A DNA stretch of 64,000 nucleotides from Bradyrhizobium viridifuturi (GTDB lineage Bacteria > Pseudomonadota > Alphaproteobacteria > Rhizobiales > Xanthobacteraceae). Under the pieces are notes generated by a model, which saw only the letters and a list, made by a program, of their open reading frames with translations, made no database searches and was not told where the DNA came from. The stretch is from positions 62,001 through 126,000 of the forward strand of contig NZ_LGTB01000002.1 in NCBI RefSeq assembly GCF_001238275.1. The letters run 5' to 3'. The position numbers were made by a program, and so were the translations under genes. Within the stretch, counting starts at the first letter, position 1. Every line of letters begins with the position of its first letter. Shown here one piece after another: positions 55,747-63,712 of the stretch.

Positions 55747-56289
55747 TTATGGCGTTGTCCGGCCAGGAAGCATGCGCTTCATGACGCCGTTCCGATATTG
55801 AAAAAGGTGTAGCAAAGCTGCTCCAACGTGAAAGATAATCAAAGCCAGCAACGTCCATTCGGCTGCCTGATGGAGCCCATCGACAGACTTGATTGCGGCG
55901 GGGTTCGCACCTGAAAGCATCGGAAGCGGAAAGAGGTAGAAGATCGAGACAGCCCAACCGCGGAAGGATGCGAACAACCAGCCGGACAAGGTCGTCAGCA
56001 AAACCATGACGTAAAGCATCCAGTGCAGGACTTCCGATGACAGCCTCTGCCAGGCAGGAAGAGAGCTCTCAGGGGCGACGGGGTGGGTCAGACGCCAGGC
56101 GAAACGAAGCAGCGTAGCCGCCAATATGATGAGCCCGATGGAGATGTGAAACGTCATCGCGGCTCCCGGCTTCATCCCGCCATGGATATCCGGCATCAGC
56201 CATCCGATCGGATATTGGATCAGGAGCAACGCGACGATCGTCCAGTGGAAGGCCTTCGCTGTCGGTCCGTATCGCAAGCGTCTCATCAT
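55747..56289 (-). CDS. Cytochrome b561-type di-haem membrane protein
   Basis: A 180-residue membrane protein with four helices. Haem-ligand His positions typical of prokaryotic cytochrome b561 are seen: KAFHWTIVALLLIQYPIGWL, AAMTFHISIGLIILAATLLR, LHWMLYVMVLLTTLSGWLFA and the last helix LALIIFHVGAALLHLFQYRN. It moves electrons between quinone and periplasmic partners. No partner gene is intact beside it, only relics. Either of two adjacent ATG codons could be the start. Confidence 0.85.
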   Translation of the reverse strand: MMRRLRYGPTAKAFHWTIVALLLIQYPIGWLMPDIHGGMKPGAAMTFHISIGLIILAATLLRFAWRLTHPVAPESSLPAWQRLSSEVLHWMLYVMVLLTTLSGWLFASFRGWAVSIFYLFPLPMLSGANPAAIKSVDGLHQAAEWTLLALIIFHVGAALLHLFQYRNGVMKRMLPGRTTP

Positions 56290-56344
56290 TGGAATAGAAC
56301 CTGATCGAGGGCGGGCCGCTGGGAAGCGTGCGCCATCGGATTGA

Positions 56345-56680
56345 TCGGACGGACGGTCGGCCGTCTTCGTGCCCGGTACCGGGAACGCGTAGCCGGCAAT
56401 CGTCTTGGCGACCTATTGGTCGGATGCCGGCGTCAACCCGTAACCGACCCCGAAGTTCACATCGAATTCGCCGAGCTTGAAGTTGGTCACGGCGAACAGC
56501 GTGTGCTGCTGCTGATCAACCGACTTGAAGTCTCGATCTGGCCTAAACTGGCATAGTATTCGAAAGCGAAGAGTTCGGACCCGAGCTTGCGCGTCAGCCG
56601 GGCGGCAGGTGCGAAATCCGTCTCACCGAACTTACCGAAGCCGATATCGGCGATCAGGTTGACGATGAATTCGCAGAGCT
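56345..56680 (-). pseudogene. Outer-membrane/exported protein remnant
   Basis: Reverse-strand pieces of an exported beta-rich protein: NLIADIGFGKFGETDFAPAA, RLTRKLGSELFAFEYYASLG, then after a frame change QQQHTLFAVTNFKLGEFDVN, FGVGYGLTPASDQ, an in-frame TAG at about 56413-56415, and VAKTIAGYAFPVPGT. The N-terminus is missing and joins the next gene's tail. Function unknown; clearly inactive. Confidence 0.65.
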
Positions 56681-56683
56681 CGC

Positions 56684-57504
56684 TCAGTCCTGCCGCGCCT
56701 TGTCCTTGGCTGCACGATGGAGATGCCGGTACGTTCCGTCGAAGACGTATCTGTCGTGGAGGTCCACTCGGTCCCGGCCGCGAGGTTCGGCCGGTTGGCG
56801 TAGATGCGCCGGGATTGCAGTTCGCGCTCCGCGGCTTCCTCTTCGCTCATCGGACTGAGCTCGAAATTCGCCTCCTCTGGGATGACGATGATCTGCGCGA
56901 ACGGTTCGCCCGGGCGGAAGACGTGCGTGCGGCCTTCCGCTGGGGACTTGAAGACGCAGAAGAACAGCATGGGCCACCAGTTGCGAACGAGGGCCGGCAC
57001 CGCGATCGGCACCTTATCGCTGCGATCGGTGTAAAAGCGCGGATGAGGTTCTGTACGGATGGCGAGTCCTTTCTCGACCTTCATGTCTAACAGCAACTGG
57101 TAGGTGTAGAAACCATCACCGAAGTTTCGGAAGGGCGGCCACTGCAAACCTGGCACTGGCGGCTCGCCCCAATCGCCCTCGAGGTGCAGGGTGCCGTCTC
57201 TCGTGGAGACCCGCAGTTCGTTATCGTACGGGTAGAAAAGTTCGATTCCGTACTGCGCTCCTTCGGAGAATGGCACGCAGTGCCAGACCTGTTCGTGCGA
57301 CCCATCCTTCCGAGGATCTCTCGTGCCCGCCCAGCCGGGGATCTGGAGTTTCGTTCGGCGCGGAGCCAGGCGCGGATCGTTCAACCGGTATTTGACGGTG
57401 TGCAAGCGCAGTCCCTCCGTGCCGACGTGTATCGAATAAAACGGGGAATCCGAACCCTCGGTTCCAGCCCTGGAAAAAGCAGCATGTGCGGACATCCAGC
57501 TCAC
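56684..57504 (-). pseudogene. Unrecognised 270-residue protein with frameshifted end
   Basis: A well-formed beta-rich protein (YSIHVGTEGLRLHTVKYRLN, WPPFRNFGDGFYTYQLLLDM, VRNWWPMLFFCVFKSPAEGR, FRPGEPFAQIIVIPEEANFE) that ends in one frame at GTEWTSTTDT and continues in another with VFDGTYRHLHRAAKDKARQD and stop at 56684. One missing base at about 56752 explains this. The start is also uncertain: an alternative frame from 57511 begins MMGELDVRTCCFFQGWNRGF and may be the true N-terminus, joined by a further frameshift. Family not recognised; the layout weakly recalls DUF6065. Confidence 0.55.
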
Positions 57505-57588
57505 CCATCATCGGCGTCCGCCGAGCTCAGGTGATCTAGGACTGGCGGAAGGGCCGGCTAAGCAAGCCCTTCCGCCACGCGTACGTAA

Positions 57589-57960
57589 TCAATAGCGGAA
57601 GTATACGCCGCTGTGGTGATGGTGGTGATGATGATGGTGGTGATAGAAACGCCGGCGCGGAACCACGACCACACCGCCGCGGTAGTAGCCATGGTGATGA
57701 TGGTGGTGCCAGTAGCCATGATGGTGATGGCGATGATGGTGGTGGTAGAACTGGGCCACCTGGACGTTCACATCAGCAGGCTGGGCAGCAGCATGCTGTT
57801 CTAGAGCTTGCAGCGTGCGCGCCGCGTTCGGGATCGGTTCCAGGAGGTCGGCGTACGAACCTGCCTTGAGCACGTCCGAGGGAACCGGAGCAGCCTGCGC
57901 TGTTGCCAGCGTACCTAGCGCGGCTACCGCTCCCAAAAGTCCGGCGATCTTCTTTTCCAT
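57589..57960 (-). CDS. Exported histidine-rich protein
   Basis: A 123-residue protein with a Sec signal (MEKKIAGLLGAVAALGTLAT, cleaved after AQA) and a short mature helix, then poly-His tracts (YHHHHRHHHHGYWHHHHHHG and a run of ten His near the end) interrupted by Gly/Tyr/Val. Such tails bind metals such as nickel, copper or zinc in the periplasm. The codon repeats make the DNA a CAC/CAT run, prone to slippage. ATG at 57960 has AGAGGATACATC upstream. Confidence 0.75.
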   Translation of the reverse strand: MEKKIAGLLGAVAALGTLATAQAAPVPSDVLKAGSYADLLEPIPNAARTLQALEQHAAAQPADVNVQVAQFYHHHHRHHHHGYWHHHHHHGYYRGGVVVVPRRRFYHHHHHHHHHHSGVYFRY

Positions 57961-58112
57961 GATGTATCCTCTACTGTGCCGCCGGACCATCCGGTACGAC
58001 GAGGCTAACGGGAACAAGTGGCAATCCGTTCCTGGGCAAATGCCAAGTGCGCAGCAGAGGGACAATCGCGATTTGAACCGGTTTGCGCCACGGTGACCGC
58101 GCGCGGATCGCC
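57961..58112. other. Intergenic, nothing recognised
   Basis: A 152-base gap between the His-rich gene and the exonuclease relic; no gene. Confidence 0.4.
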
Positions 58113-58742
58113 TCAAACGCAGCTGGAGAATCGGGTGAAGGCGGTCAGTCTCTGCACGGCCGGCTCAACCTCGCGCGTGTAGATATCCGTCCGAAGAAAC
58201 GCGATCTCGCCCTCTAGCGCGGTCTCGTCGACATCGATGAACCAGGACTTGGGTCTTCCGTCGCTGCCGTCATTCCAGCGGTACCCTCTGCTTTTCAGGG
58301 AATCCTTGAGCTGAAACGCGGCCTGCTCCGCCCAGACCCGCATGGTCGGTCTGCGTGCGGTCTCCGACAACAGCACAAGCGCCGGCGATCCGGTCGTCGG
58401 CTGTTCGAAGGCGAGCACCTCCAGCAGGGCGTGGCAATCGTCGACCGCCCGGTGCGCCTGATGGAAGTAGCCCGTGCCATTTAGCAGATATCCGAGCTGC
58501 GAGCCCGCGAAGCCGTGCTTTCGCTAGTCGATTTCGCTCATGCTGCAGCCCCAGGCCTTGTGCTCGAACAGGGCCAGTAGCGTTCGGCGAACTTTCGGTC
58601 GAAGCCACTGTTTGTGCGCGATTGAGATCACCACCGTCTCATCGACGAAGGCGGAGATCGCGGCGTTGTCGAACCTTTGACCTGCCACCATTTCGTCGGT
58701 GATGCCAGTGAGTGCCGTCACCTCTGCCCAAATGCGCCGCAC
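58113..58742 (-). pseudogene. DEDDh 3'-5' exonuclease, N-truncated with in-frame stop
   Basis: Most of a DnaQ-like exonuclease: LTGITDEMVAGQRFDNAAIS, HKQWLRPKVRRTLLALFEHK, then TAG at 58524-58526 in place of a likely Trp, then in the same frame RKHGFAGSQLGYLLNGTGYF and FHQAHRAVDDCHALLEVLAF with the HxAxxD metal motif, continuing to the stop at 58113. The N-terminal DxExT motif is missing because the gene is cut at the junction with the TAXI relic. Dead. Confidence 0.75.
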
Positions 58743-59441
58743 GGCTCGCTAAAGGCGGAGAACGAGTCGCGGACGCCGACGATCCTACCGTCCGTCGTGT
58801 AGTCGATCCTGCTATCGAGCGGACCGACCGCGAGGTAGGCATCGAGAGTAATGTCCCGCGCAAGCTGTTCGATCTGGTCGGTCCCGAATTGGACCGTCGC
58901 AACCTTATCGGGCTCCGCGCCAGATCCGATCAGAACGGTGCGCAGAAGCGCCAGATTGGCGCCGGTCCTTCCGATGATGCCGACCTTGTGGCCTACCAGA
59001 TCGGCGAGCTCCGCGATCTTCCCAGTTGCCTTCTTCCGGGAGTCCTTGCCCGGTCGTCCGGAGGGCGTCCAAAGGACGACGTAGTTATTCCGCAGCACGG
59101 CCAACATCTGCGCATCCGTCGGCATGCTCAGATCGCCGCGACCGACGGCCAGATCGGCTTTGCCGGCGCCAAGCAGAGCGAGGGACTCGGCCGCGCCTTC
59201 GGTCGTGATCGGAGATAACCTGACCGACCTGTTCTCCTCGCCGAAGGCATCGGCCATGGCCTCGACCACCCGATGGTCGTCGCTGCCCGCGGGGCCTACC
59301 GCGATACGGAGGATCTCGGGCTGCATGATAGTAGAGAGCGGCCGCGGCGGCGGCGAAGACGACGAACCCCAATGCCAGCACCACCAGCAGCCTTCGTTGG
59401 CGTCCGTCGTACGCGCTCCTGATCGGGTCGGATGATGACAT
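58718..59441 (-). pseudogene. TAXI-family TRAP receptor, frameshifted and truncated
   Basis: N-terminal membrane segment RQRRLLVVLALGFVVFAAAA is in one frame; the receptor body continues in another: EILRIAVGPAGSDDHRVVEA, DAFGEENRSVRLSPI, ESLALLGAGKADLAVGRGDL, VGHKVGIIGRTGANLALLRT. The frame change is at about 59320. The C-terminal third is lost where the sequence joins the exonuclease. TAXI receptors capture small organic acids for TRAP transporters; none is encoded nearby. Confidence 0.72.
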
Positions 59442-59581
59442 TGGCAAAACCTGAGTGAACGATCAACCTGCCTTCGAGGCGCAACTATGCGCCGTGAGTT
59501 TGGGCGACCCGGTCTCCCGCGTGAATGTTCCGTCCTGCGCGAGGGCGAGCCGTCTCTCATGTAGGCTGGCGATAAAAGAAA

Positions 59582-59603
59582 GGCCGCGCCATCTGGCGCG
59601 GCC
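59582..59603. terminator. Rho-independent terminator
   Basis: GGCCGCGCCA-TC-TGGCGCGGCC, a perfect ten-pair stem preceded by an A-rich run, 25 nt beyond the stop of the Gly/Tyr-rich gene on the reverse strand. Confidence 0.75.
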
Positions 59604-59627
59604 TCCTTTGCATGCGATCGGCCGGCC

Positions 59628-60044
59628 TCACCAGTGGTGGCGATGCCAGCGATGCCGAACGAACGGATAGGATCCCCCATAGTATGCGTAGGCGGGTCGC
59701 ACGGCGCGACGATAGCGATAGCCGTAGGAAACGGGCGCGCTGTAGTAGGTGGTGGTGTAGCCTCCGCCCCAGCGATAGGGCTCGTCGTAGCCGTAGTCGT
59801 AAGCGTACGGGCCGCCGTAATAACCGGCGCCATAGTAGCCGGGCCCACCGTAGTATCCATAGCCGGGTCCCCAGCCGTACGCCGACGATGCAAGCCCGCC
59901 GATCACGGCTCCCGCGACCAGGCCGCCAGCGATACCCGGTCCCCAGCCACCACCCCGCCAACGAGCTTCGGCGGGAGACGTCGTGGCTACCGAAGCCAGA
60001 CCGAGGGCGCAGACCATCAATGCCGACATTGCAATCTTCTTCAT
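59628..60044 (-). CDS. Exported Gly/Tyr-rich protein
   Basis: A 138-residue protein with a signal peptide (MKKIAMSALMVCALGLASVA, cleavage near AEA) and a mature region of Gly, Tyr and Trp repeats (GGGWGPGIAGGLVAGAVIGG, YYGGPGYYGAGYYGGPYAYD) ending with His/Arg (RHRWHRHHW). This type, like the protein at 5394, is frequent in bradyrhizobia and probably envelope-associated. The ATG at 60044 follows AAAGGAATT. Confidence 0.75.
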   Translation of the reverse strand: MKKIAMSALMVCALGLASVATTSPAEARWRGGGWGPGIAGGLVAGAVIGGLASSAYGWGPGYGYYGGPGYYGAGYYGGPYAYDYGYDEPYRWGGGYTTTYYSAPVSYGYRYRRAVRPAYAYYGGSYPFVRHRWHRHHW

Positions 60045-60240
60045 CGGAATTCCTTTCTCTGTGCGCACGCCCCTGCCGTTAACGGGAAAAACAGGCAATG
60101 GTTGCTGCCGCGTCGATAGAGCCAGCGCTGACACTTCTTACCGCGACGATGGACTCCTCAAGCCACGACTGCAGCGTCTCACGCGAAGCTAGAAGGGAGC
60201 GGTAATGAGCTTCCGCACCACGATCGGGATCAAAAGAAAA

Positions 60241-60266
60241 GGCCCGCCCGTTTTCCCGGACGGGCC
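60241..60266. terminator. Rho-independent terminator
   Basis: GGCCCG(CC)CG with CGGACGGGCC around TTTTCC, preceded by an A-run, 31 nt beyond the stop of the small exported gene at 60298. Confidence 0.65.
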
Positions 60267-60297
60267 GCTCTGGGAAGGACCTCGCGGCCCGATCCAA

Positions 60298-60525
60298 TTA
60301 CTGTTCGGTGCAGACCTTCGTGGTCTTCACGGCGGACTCCGCCTCGACCTTGGTCTTGTACACGCCGTCGCCTACGACCGTGGTGGTGGTCGTTGTCGGC
60401 TTGCTGTCGACGACGGTGCACTTCTTCGTGGTCGCGTCGCGCACGATGTAGAACTCGGCGGCGCTTGCGGCCTGGTTACCGAGAGCAAAAGCGGCGAGAG
60501 CGCCGCACACGATCAGTTTCTTCAT
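60298..60525 (-). CDS. Small exported protein with two cysteines
   Basis: A 75-residue protein: signal peptide (MKKLIVCGALAAFALGNQAA), then YIVRDATTKKCTVVDSKP, a Thr run, and KTTKVCTEQ at the end. The two mature cysteines may pair. Function unknown; it resembles small periplasmic proteins common in this group. Confidence 0.7.
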   Translation of the reverse strand: MKKLIVCGALAAFALGNQAASAAEFYIVRDATTKKCTVVDSKPTTTTTTVVGDGVYKTKVEAESAVKTTKVCTEQ

Positions 60526-60743
60526 GATGTCCTCTCCTCCAGTCGCGGTAAAGCAATCACGGAAACGAGAGCGGAGAGTGAAAGTTCCTCTTTTTCCCGA
60601 AATCAGATGCGATCTCGGGAGTGGCCCCGAACTGCAATTTTCGCGAACATAAAACCAAAAAGTGTAAGAGGTTGCCGCAATTCCCGATTGGAACCGCTAA
60701 CACCATGGAATGTTGATGGGCACCCATGTTTGAGGAGGTTCAG
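60526..60743. other. Divergent promoter gap
   Basis: About 220 bases between the small exported gene (reverse) and the DUF1236 gene (forward). No FixK-like box is seen, unlike upstream of the paralogue at 19709. Confidence 0.4.
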
Positions 60744-61871
60744 ATGAACAAACGCCTTTTGTTGGCGACCACCGCCTTCGTCGCTATCGCTACTTCGGCT
60801 TTCGCCCAGTCTTCGCCGGGCACATCGACAACCGCCCCGTCGGCGCAGCGTCAGCAGGAGTCTACGCCGACTTCGACGCCCTCGACTGCGAACTCGCCGT
60901 CCGCTTCGACCACCAGCCCGTCGACGAGCGCGACTCCGACTGGCTCCGCGCAGACTTCGAATCCTTCGTCGACTAATTCGGCACAGACGCAGGCCCCCTC
61001 GACATCGAACCAGAGCGCCGCTGGTCAGTCGACAGGTTCCGGCAGCAACACCAACACGTCGCAGGCGCCGACATCCTCGACTTCGCCGAGCCAGGCGCAG
61101 ACCAACACCACCAATCCGCAATCGAACCAGGCCCAGACCAGCCAGCCCTCCAGCGGCCAGACCCAGTCGGCCAATCCGCCGGCATCGGGCAGCAATCAGG
61201 CGCAGCAGAACCAGACCGGGTCGAATTCCACCAATGCCGCGCAGCGGACCGACGACCGGCAGAACAACGCCGACCGTTCATCGACCAACGTGAACGCGTC
61301 GGTCAACATCAACGACCAGCAGCGCACCCGCGTCAGCCAGTCGATCGCGCGTCTCGACGTGAGGCCGCTCACCAGCGTGAACTTCTCGGTGTCCGTCGGC
61401 ACTGTCGTTCCCCGCGACGTTCGCCTTCAGCAGCTGCCGGCCGACGTCGTCGAGATCGTCCCGCAATACCGCGGCTACGACTTCGTCGTCGTCAAGGACG
61501 AGATCGTCATCGTGGAGCCGTCCAGCTACAAGATCGTCGCCACGCTGCCGTATTCCGGCAGGTCCACTGCCTCCGCGCCCGTCCGCAGCGAGGAGCGCAA
61601 GACCACCTTCAGCGATCGCGACCGCGAGGTGATCCGGAAGCACGCGAAAGCACGGCCCGTCGAGCGCGAGAAGCACGTGACCACCGGCAGCACGGTCCGC
61701 ACCGAAATCCGGACCGGCGAGCGGGTGCCCGAGGGCGTCGAGGTCGAGACTTTCCCCGAGGAAGTCTATCGCGACGCCCCGACGCTGCGGGAGTACCGGT
61801 ACATCAACCGCGACAGCCACACCTACATCGTCGAGCCGCGCGAGCGCCGCGTCATCGAAGAGATCGACTAA
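60744..61871 (+). CDS. Exported DUF1236 protein with Ser/Thr/Gln-rich linker
   Basis: A 375-residue paralogue of the gene at 19709. Signal peptide MNKRLLLATTAFVAIATSAF, then a Ser/Thr/Pro/Gln/Asn-rich linker (about 25-180), then two DUF1236 modules: VNFSVSVGTVVPRDVRLQQL with PQYRGYDFVVVKDEIVIVEP, and RTGERVPEGVEVETFPEEVY with YRYINRDSHTYIVEPRERRV. Unknown function, periplasmic. The ATG at 60744 has GAGGAGG upstream. Confidence 0.85.
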   Translation: MNKRLLLATTAFVAIATSAFAQSSPGTSTTAPSAQRQQESTPTSTPSTANSPSASTTSPSTSATPTGSAQTSNPSSTNSAQTQAPSTSNQSAAGQSTGSGSNTNTSQAPTSSTSPSQAQTNTTNPQSNQAQTSQPSSGQTQSANPPASGSNQAQQNQTGSNSTNAAQRTDDRQNNADRSSTNVNASVNINDQQRTRVSQSIARLDVRPLTSVNFSVSVGTVVPRDVRLQQLPADVVEIVPQYRGYDFVVVKDEIVIVEPSSYKIVATLPYSGRSTASAPVRSEERKTTFSDRDREVIRKHAKARPVEREKHVTTGSTVRTEIRTGERVPEGVEVETFPEEVYRDAPTLREYRYINRDSHTYIVEPRERRVIEEID

Positions 61872-61897
61872 CTGCACCGAGAGAGCTTGTTTGAGAA

Positions 61898-61923
61898 GGA
61901 AGGGCCGCCCGCGCGGCCCTTCC
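61898..61923. terminator. Rho-independent terminator
   Basis: GGAAGGGCCGC-CCGC-GCGGCCCTTCC, an eleven-pair stem 26 nt after the DUF1236 stop. Confidence 0.75.
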
Positions 61924-61939
61924 GATTCAGGGAAACCAT

Positions 61940-62089
61940 CTGTCCGCGATCGCGAAACTGACTGAACAGAAGCGACAACTTTTGGAGCGGCTCAAGGCAG
62001 AGCCCCGGCACCACGAAAGAACCGAGATCCAGCCGCTGCTCGCGAAGATCGAGACGGCCCTGCGGCTTCTTGGTCCGGAGGTCGCTTAA
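61940..62089 (+). CDS. Small coiled-coil protein, start uncertain
   Basis: A 49-residue helical frame (LTEQKRQLLERLKAEPRHHE, IQPLLAKIETALRLLGPEVA) with no ATG, GTG or TTG; a CTG at 61940 is the only candidate start seen. Either a noncanonical start or a decayed one. Confidence 0.35.
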   Translation: MSAIAKLTEQKRQLLERLKAEPRHHERTEIQPLLAKIETALRLLGPEVA

Positions 62090-62223
62090 GCCGCTTCTCT
62101 GCCGCTGACGAGTAGCGCAAGAGGACGGAAACTTTCAACGAGCCGGCGGTCGAGCGAATTGGGAAGCGGTCGCCCCCGCCGCTACGTGTTATGCTAGGGC
62201 TTTACGGTCACGCAGGTGATCTG

Positions 62224-62690
62224 GTGCCCGCAAGCTGAAGACCTACCAGACCTCGCCTGGATTCTACGATCTGGCCATCGCGGCGCCATCGATGAAGGCC
62301 GCCCTGCAAGCGGGGGGTGCCGGCAGCAACCTCTTCCATCAGGAACACGCCACGGAGACCGAGGATCCGGATGTAGTCGCCACGACCATGGCGAAGCCGG
62401 GCGTGGTGTCGAAGCGGCCGGCGGGATCGGACGGACCGTTCATCGAGCACGCCGACCTGCCGGACCTGGACGACGAAGGGGCCAAGCCGAAGAAGAGCCG
62501 CCGACTGGAGCCGAAGCGGCGGGGCGCCTCCAAGATTACCATTGAGGAGTCGCGCAAGGCCGCCGCGGCCTACTGACGCGAGCAGAAGCGCCGGGACGCG
62601 GAGCGTCGAGAAAGGAAGAGGCGGCGGGCGAGAAGGAACGGGCCAGGCGAGCGGAGAGAGTGTCAGTCGGTCTCGGTGAAGAGTAAAGCG
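62224..62690 (+). pseudogene. TolA-like envelope protein relic
   Basis: A gene of a type annotated as cell-envelope/TolA-like in bradyrhizobia. It lacks a start: the frame opens after a stop with KLKTYQTSPGFYDLAIAAPS. A shorter form from ATG 62292 (MKAALQAGGAGSNLFHQEHA, KPGVVSKRPAGSDGPFIEHA) runs to TGA at 62574-62576; in the same frame REQKRRDAERRERKRRRA follows, suggesting the stop is new. Decayed at both ends. Confidence 0.6.
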
Positions 62691-62878
62691 GTTTCGGCCT
62701 TCCTAGACCAAGACCTACCGTTTGATCTACGGCCGGAAAATGAGGTTTCGGCGGACTCACTAGTGTCAGATCGACAGCCGTAGCGGCGTCTCGGTAACTC
62801 TGCTCTCTCAAAAAGAGAATGTTTGAACTTTCTAGCCTCAGTTCTCGGCATCTCTAAGACGAATTCGTACGTCGCAGT
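62691..62878. other. Intergenic, nothing recognised
   Basis: About 190 bases before the stop of the reverse-strand GlcG-like gene; no feature. Confidence 0.4.
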
Positions 62879-63313
62879 TCACCCACTTGTCGCAAGAGCA
62901 CGAAATCCAGCAGCTTCGATTCCAGCCACCGCGCAGATTTCATCAACATCGGCGGTATCGCCGGATATGCCGACAGAACCCACGATATCGCCTTGGGTAT
63001 CGATACAGATCACGCCCCCTGCTGACAATGCCATTCGACCCCTGCTCACCGCCAGCAGGCTCGTGAAGAACATTGGCTGCTTCTCTGCTCTGCTGGCGAG
63101 TTGACGTGACGGCTGTCTCATGCCCAGAGCGCTCCATGCCTTTGCGAAAGCGATGTCGCCGCGCAAAAAGCCAATTCGATCCTCGCTTTGGAATGCTTTC
63201 AAGTGCCCCCCAGGATCTAGAACAACCACGGCAAGCGGAGCTGCCTTTTGCGATCGGGCGGTCTGTATCGCAATTTGAATAATCGTGTTAGCGTCGAGAA
63301 GTGAGATTGACAT
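62879..63313 (-). CDS. GlcG/HbpS-family protein (DUF336)
   Basis: A 144-residue protein of the GlcG/HbpS family, which includes haem-binding and glycolate-cluster proteins. Signs: PLAVVVLDPGGHLKAFQSED, a Gly-rich stretch VSRGRMALSAGGVICIDTQG and VGSVGISGDTADVDEICAVA, the family C-terminal motif. An alternative start lies two codons upstream. It lies 56 nt beyond the NifU-like gene. Confidence 0.82.
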   Translation of the reverse strand: MSISLLDANTIIQIAIQTARSQKAAPLAVVVLDPGGHLKAFQSEDRIGFLRGDIAFAKAWSALGMRQPSRQLASRAEKQPMFFTSLLAVSRGRMALSAGGVICIDTQGDIVGSVGISGDTADVDEICAVAGIEAAGFRALATSG

Positions 63314-63369
63314 GAGCACCTTGGCTTATCGGCAGCGATCCGCTTTGAGTCAAACTATCGTGTCTGCAA

Positions 63370-63705
63370 TTATGCGTTCATAGGCGGCGCAGGCCCGAGC
63401 GGATGCGGAGCGTACGCGAGGGCCACGCGATCGAGTGCGCGCGTCGATAGGCCCACTCCCGCGACTTTTACGTTATTCACGCCGGGCAAGTGCCTCAGCC
63501 GCTCTCGAACCCCTATCGCATATGTCACAACCTTAAGCGCGCAGGCTCGACAAGCGCCCTGGAATTCGAGCTCAACGTTGCCTTCGCGGATATCGACCAA
63601 CATAATATCGCCTCCATGGACTCGGAGAAACGGGCGGATCTGAAATTCAATGACGCGCTCGACCGCAAGTCGGGTGTCCTCGTCTCTCTCAGCGAGATTC
63701 ATCAT
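63370..63705 (-). CDS. NifU C-terminal-like Fe-S scaffold protein
   Basis: A 111-residue protein resembling the NifU/Nfu domain: VERVIEFQIRPFLRVHGGDI, VDIREGNVELEFQGACRACA. The usual metal site CxxC is kept as CRAC, but the following Ser/Thr-rich turn is altered (ALKVVTYA), so cluster binding is likely but not certain. A role in Fe-S supply to a local enzyme is inferred. The first of two adjacent ATGs begins 8 nt after the amidohydrolase stop. Confidence 0.78.
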   Translation of the reverse strand: MMNLAERDEDTRLAVERVIEFQIRPFLRVHGGDIMLVDIREGNVELEFQGACRACALKVVTYAIGVRERLRHLPGVNNVKVAGVGLSTRALDRVALAYAPHPLGPAPPMNA

Positions 63706-63712
63706 TGCACCC

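Noticed and set aside
57613..57804. Forward frame rich in Met and Val opposite the His-rich gene
   Set aside because: It is simply the complement of CAC/CAT repeats (ATG/GTG runs).
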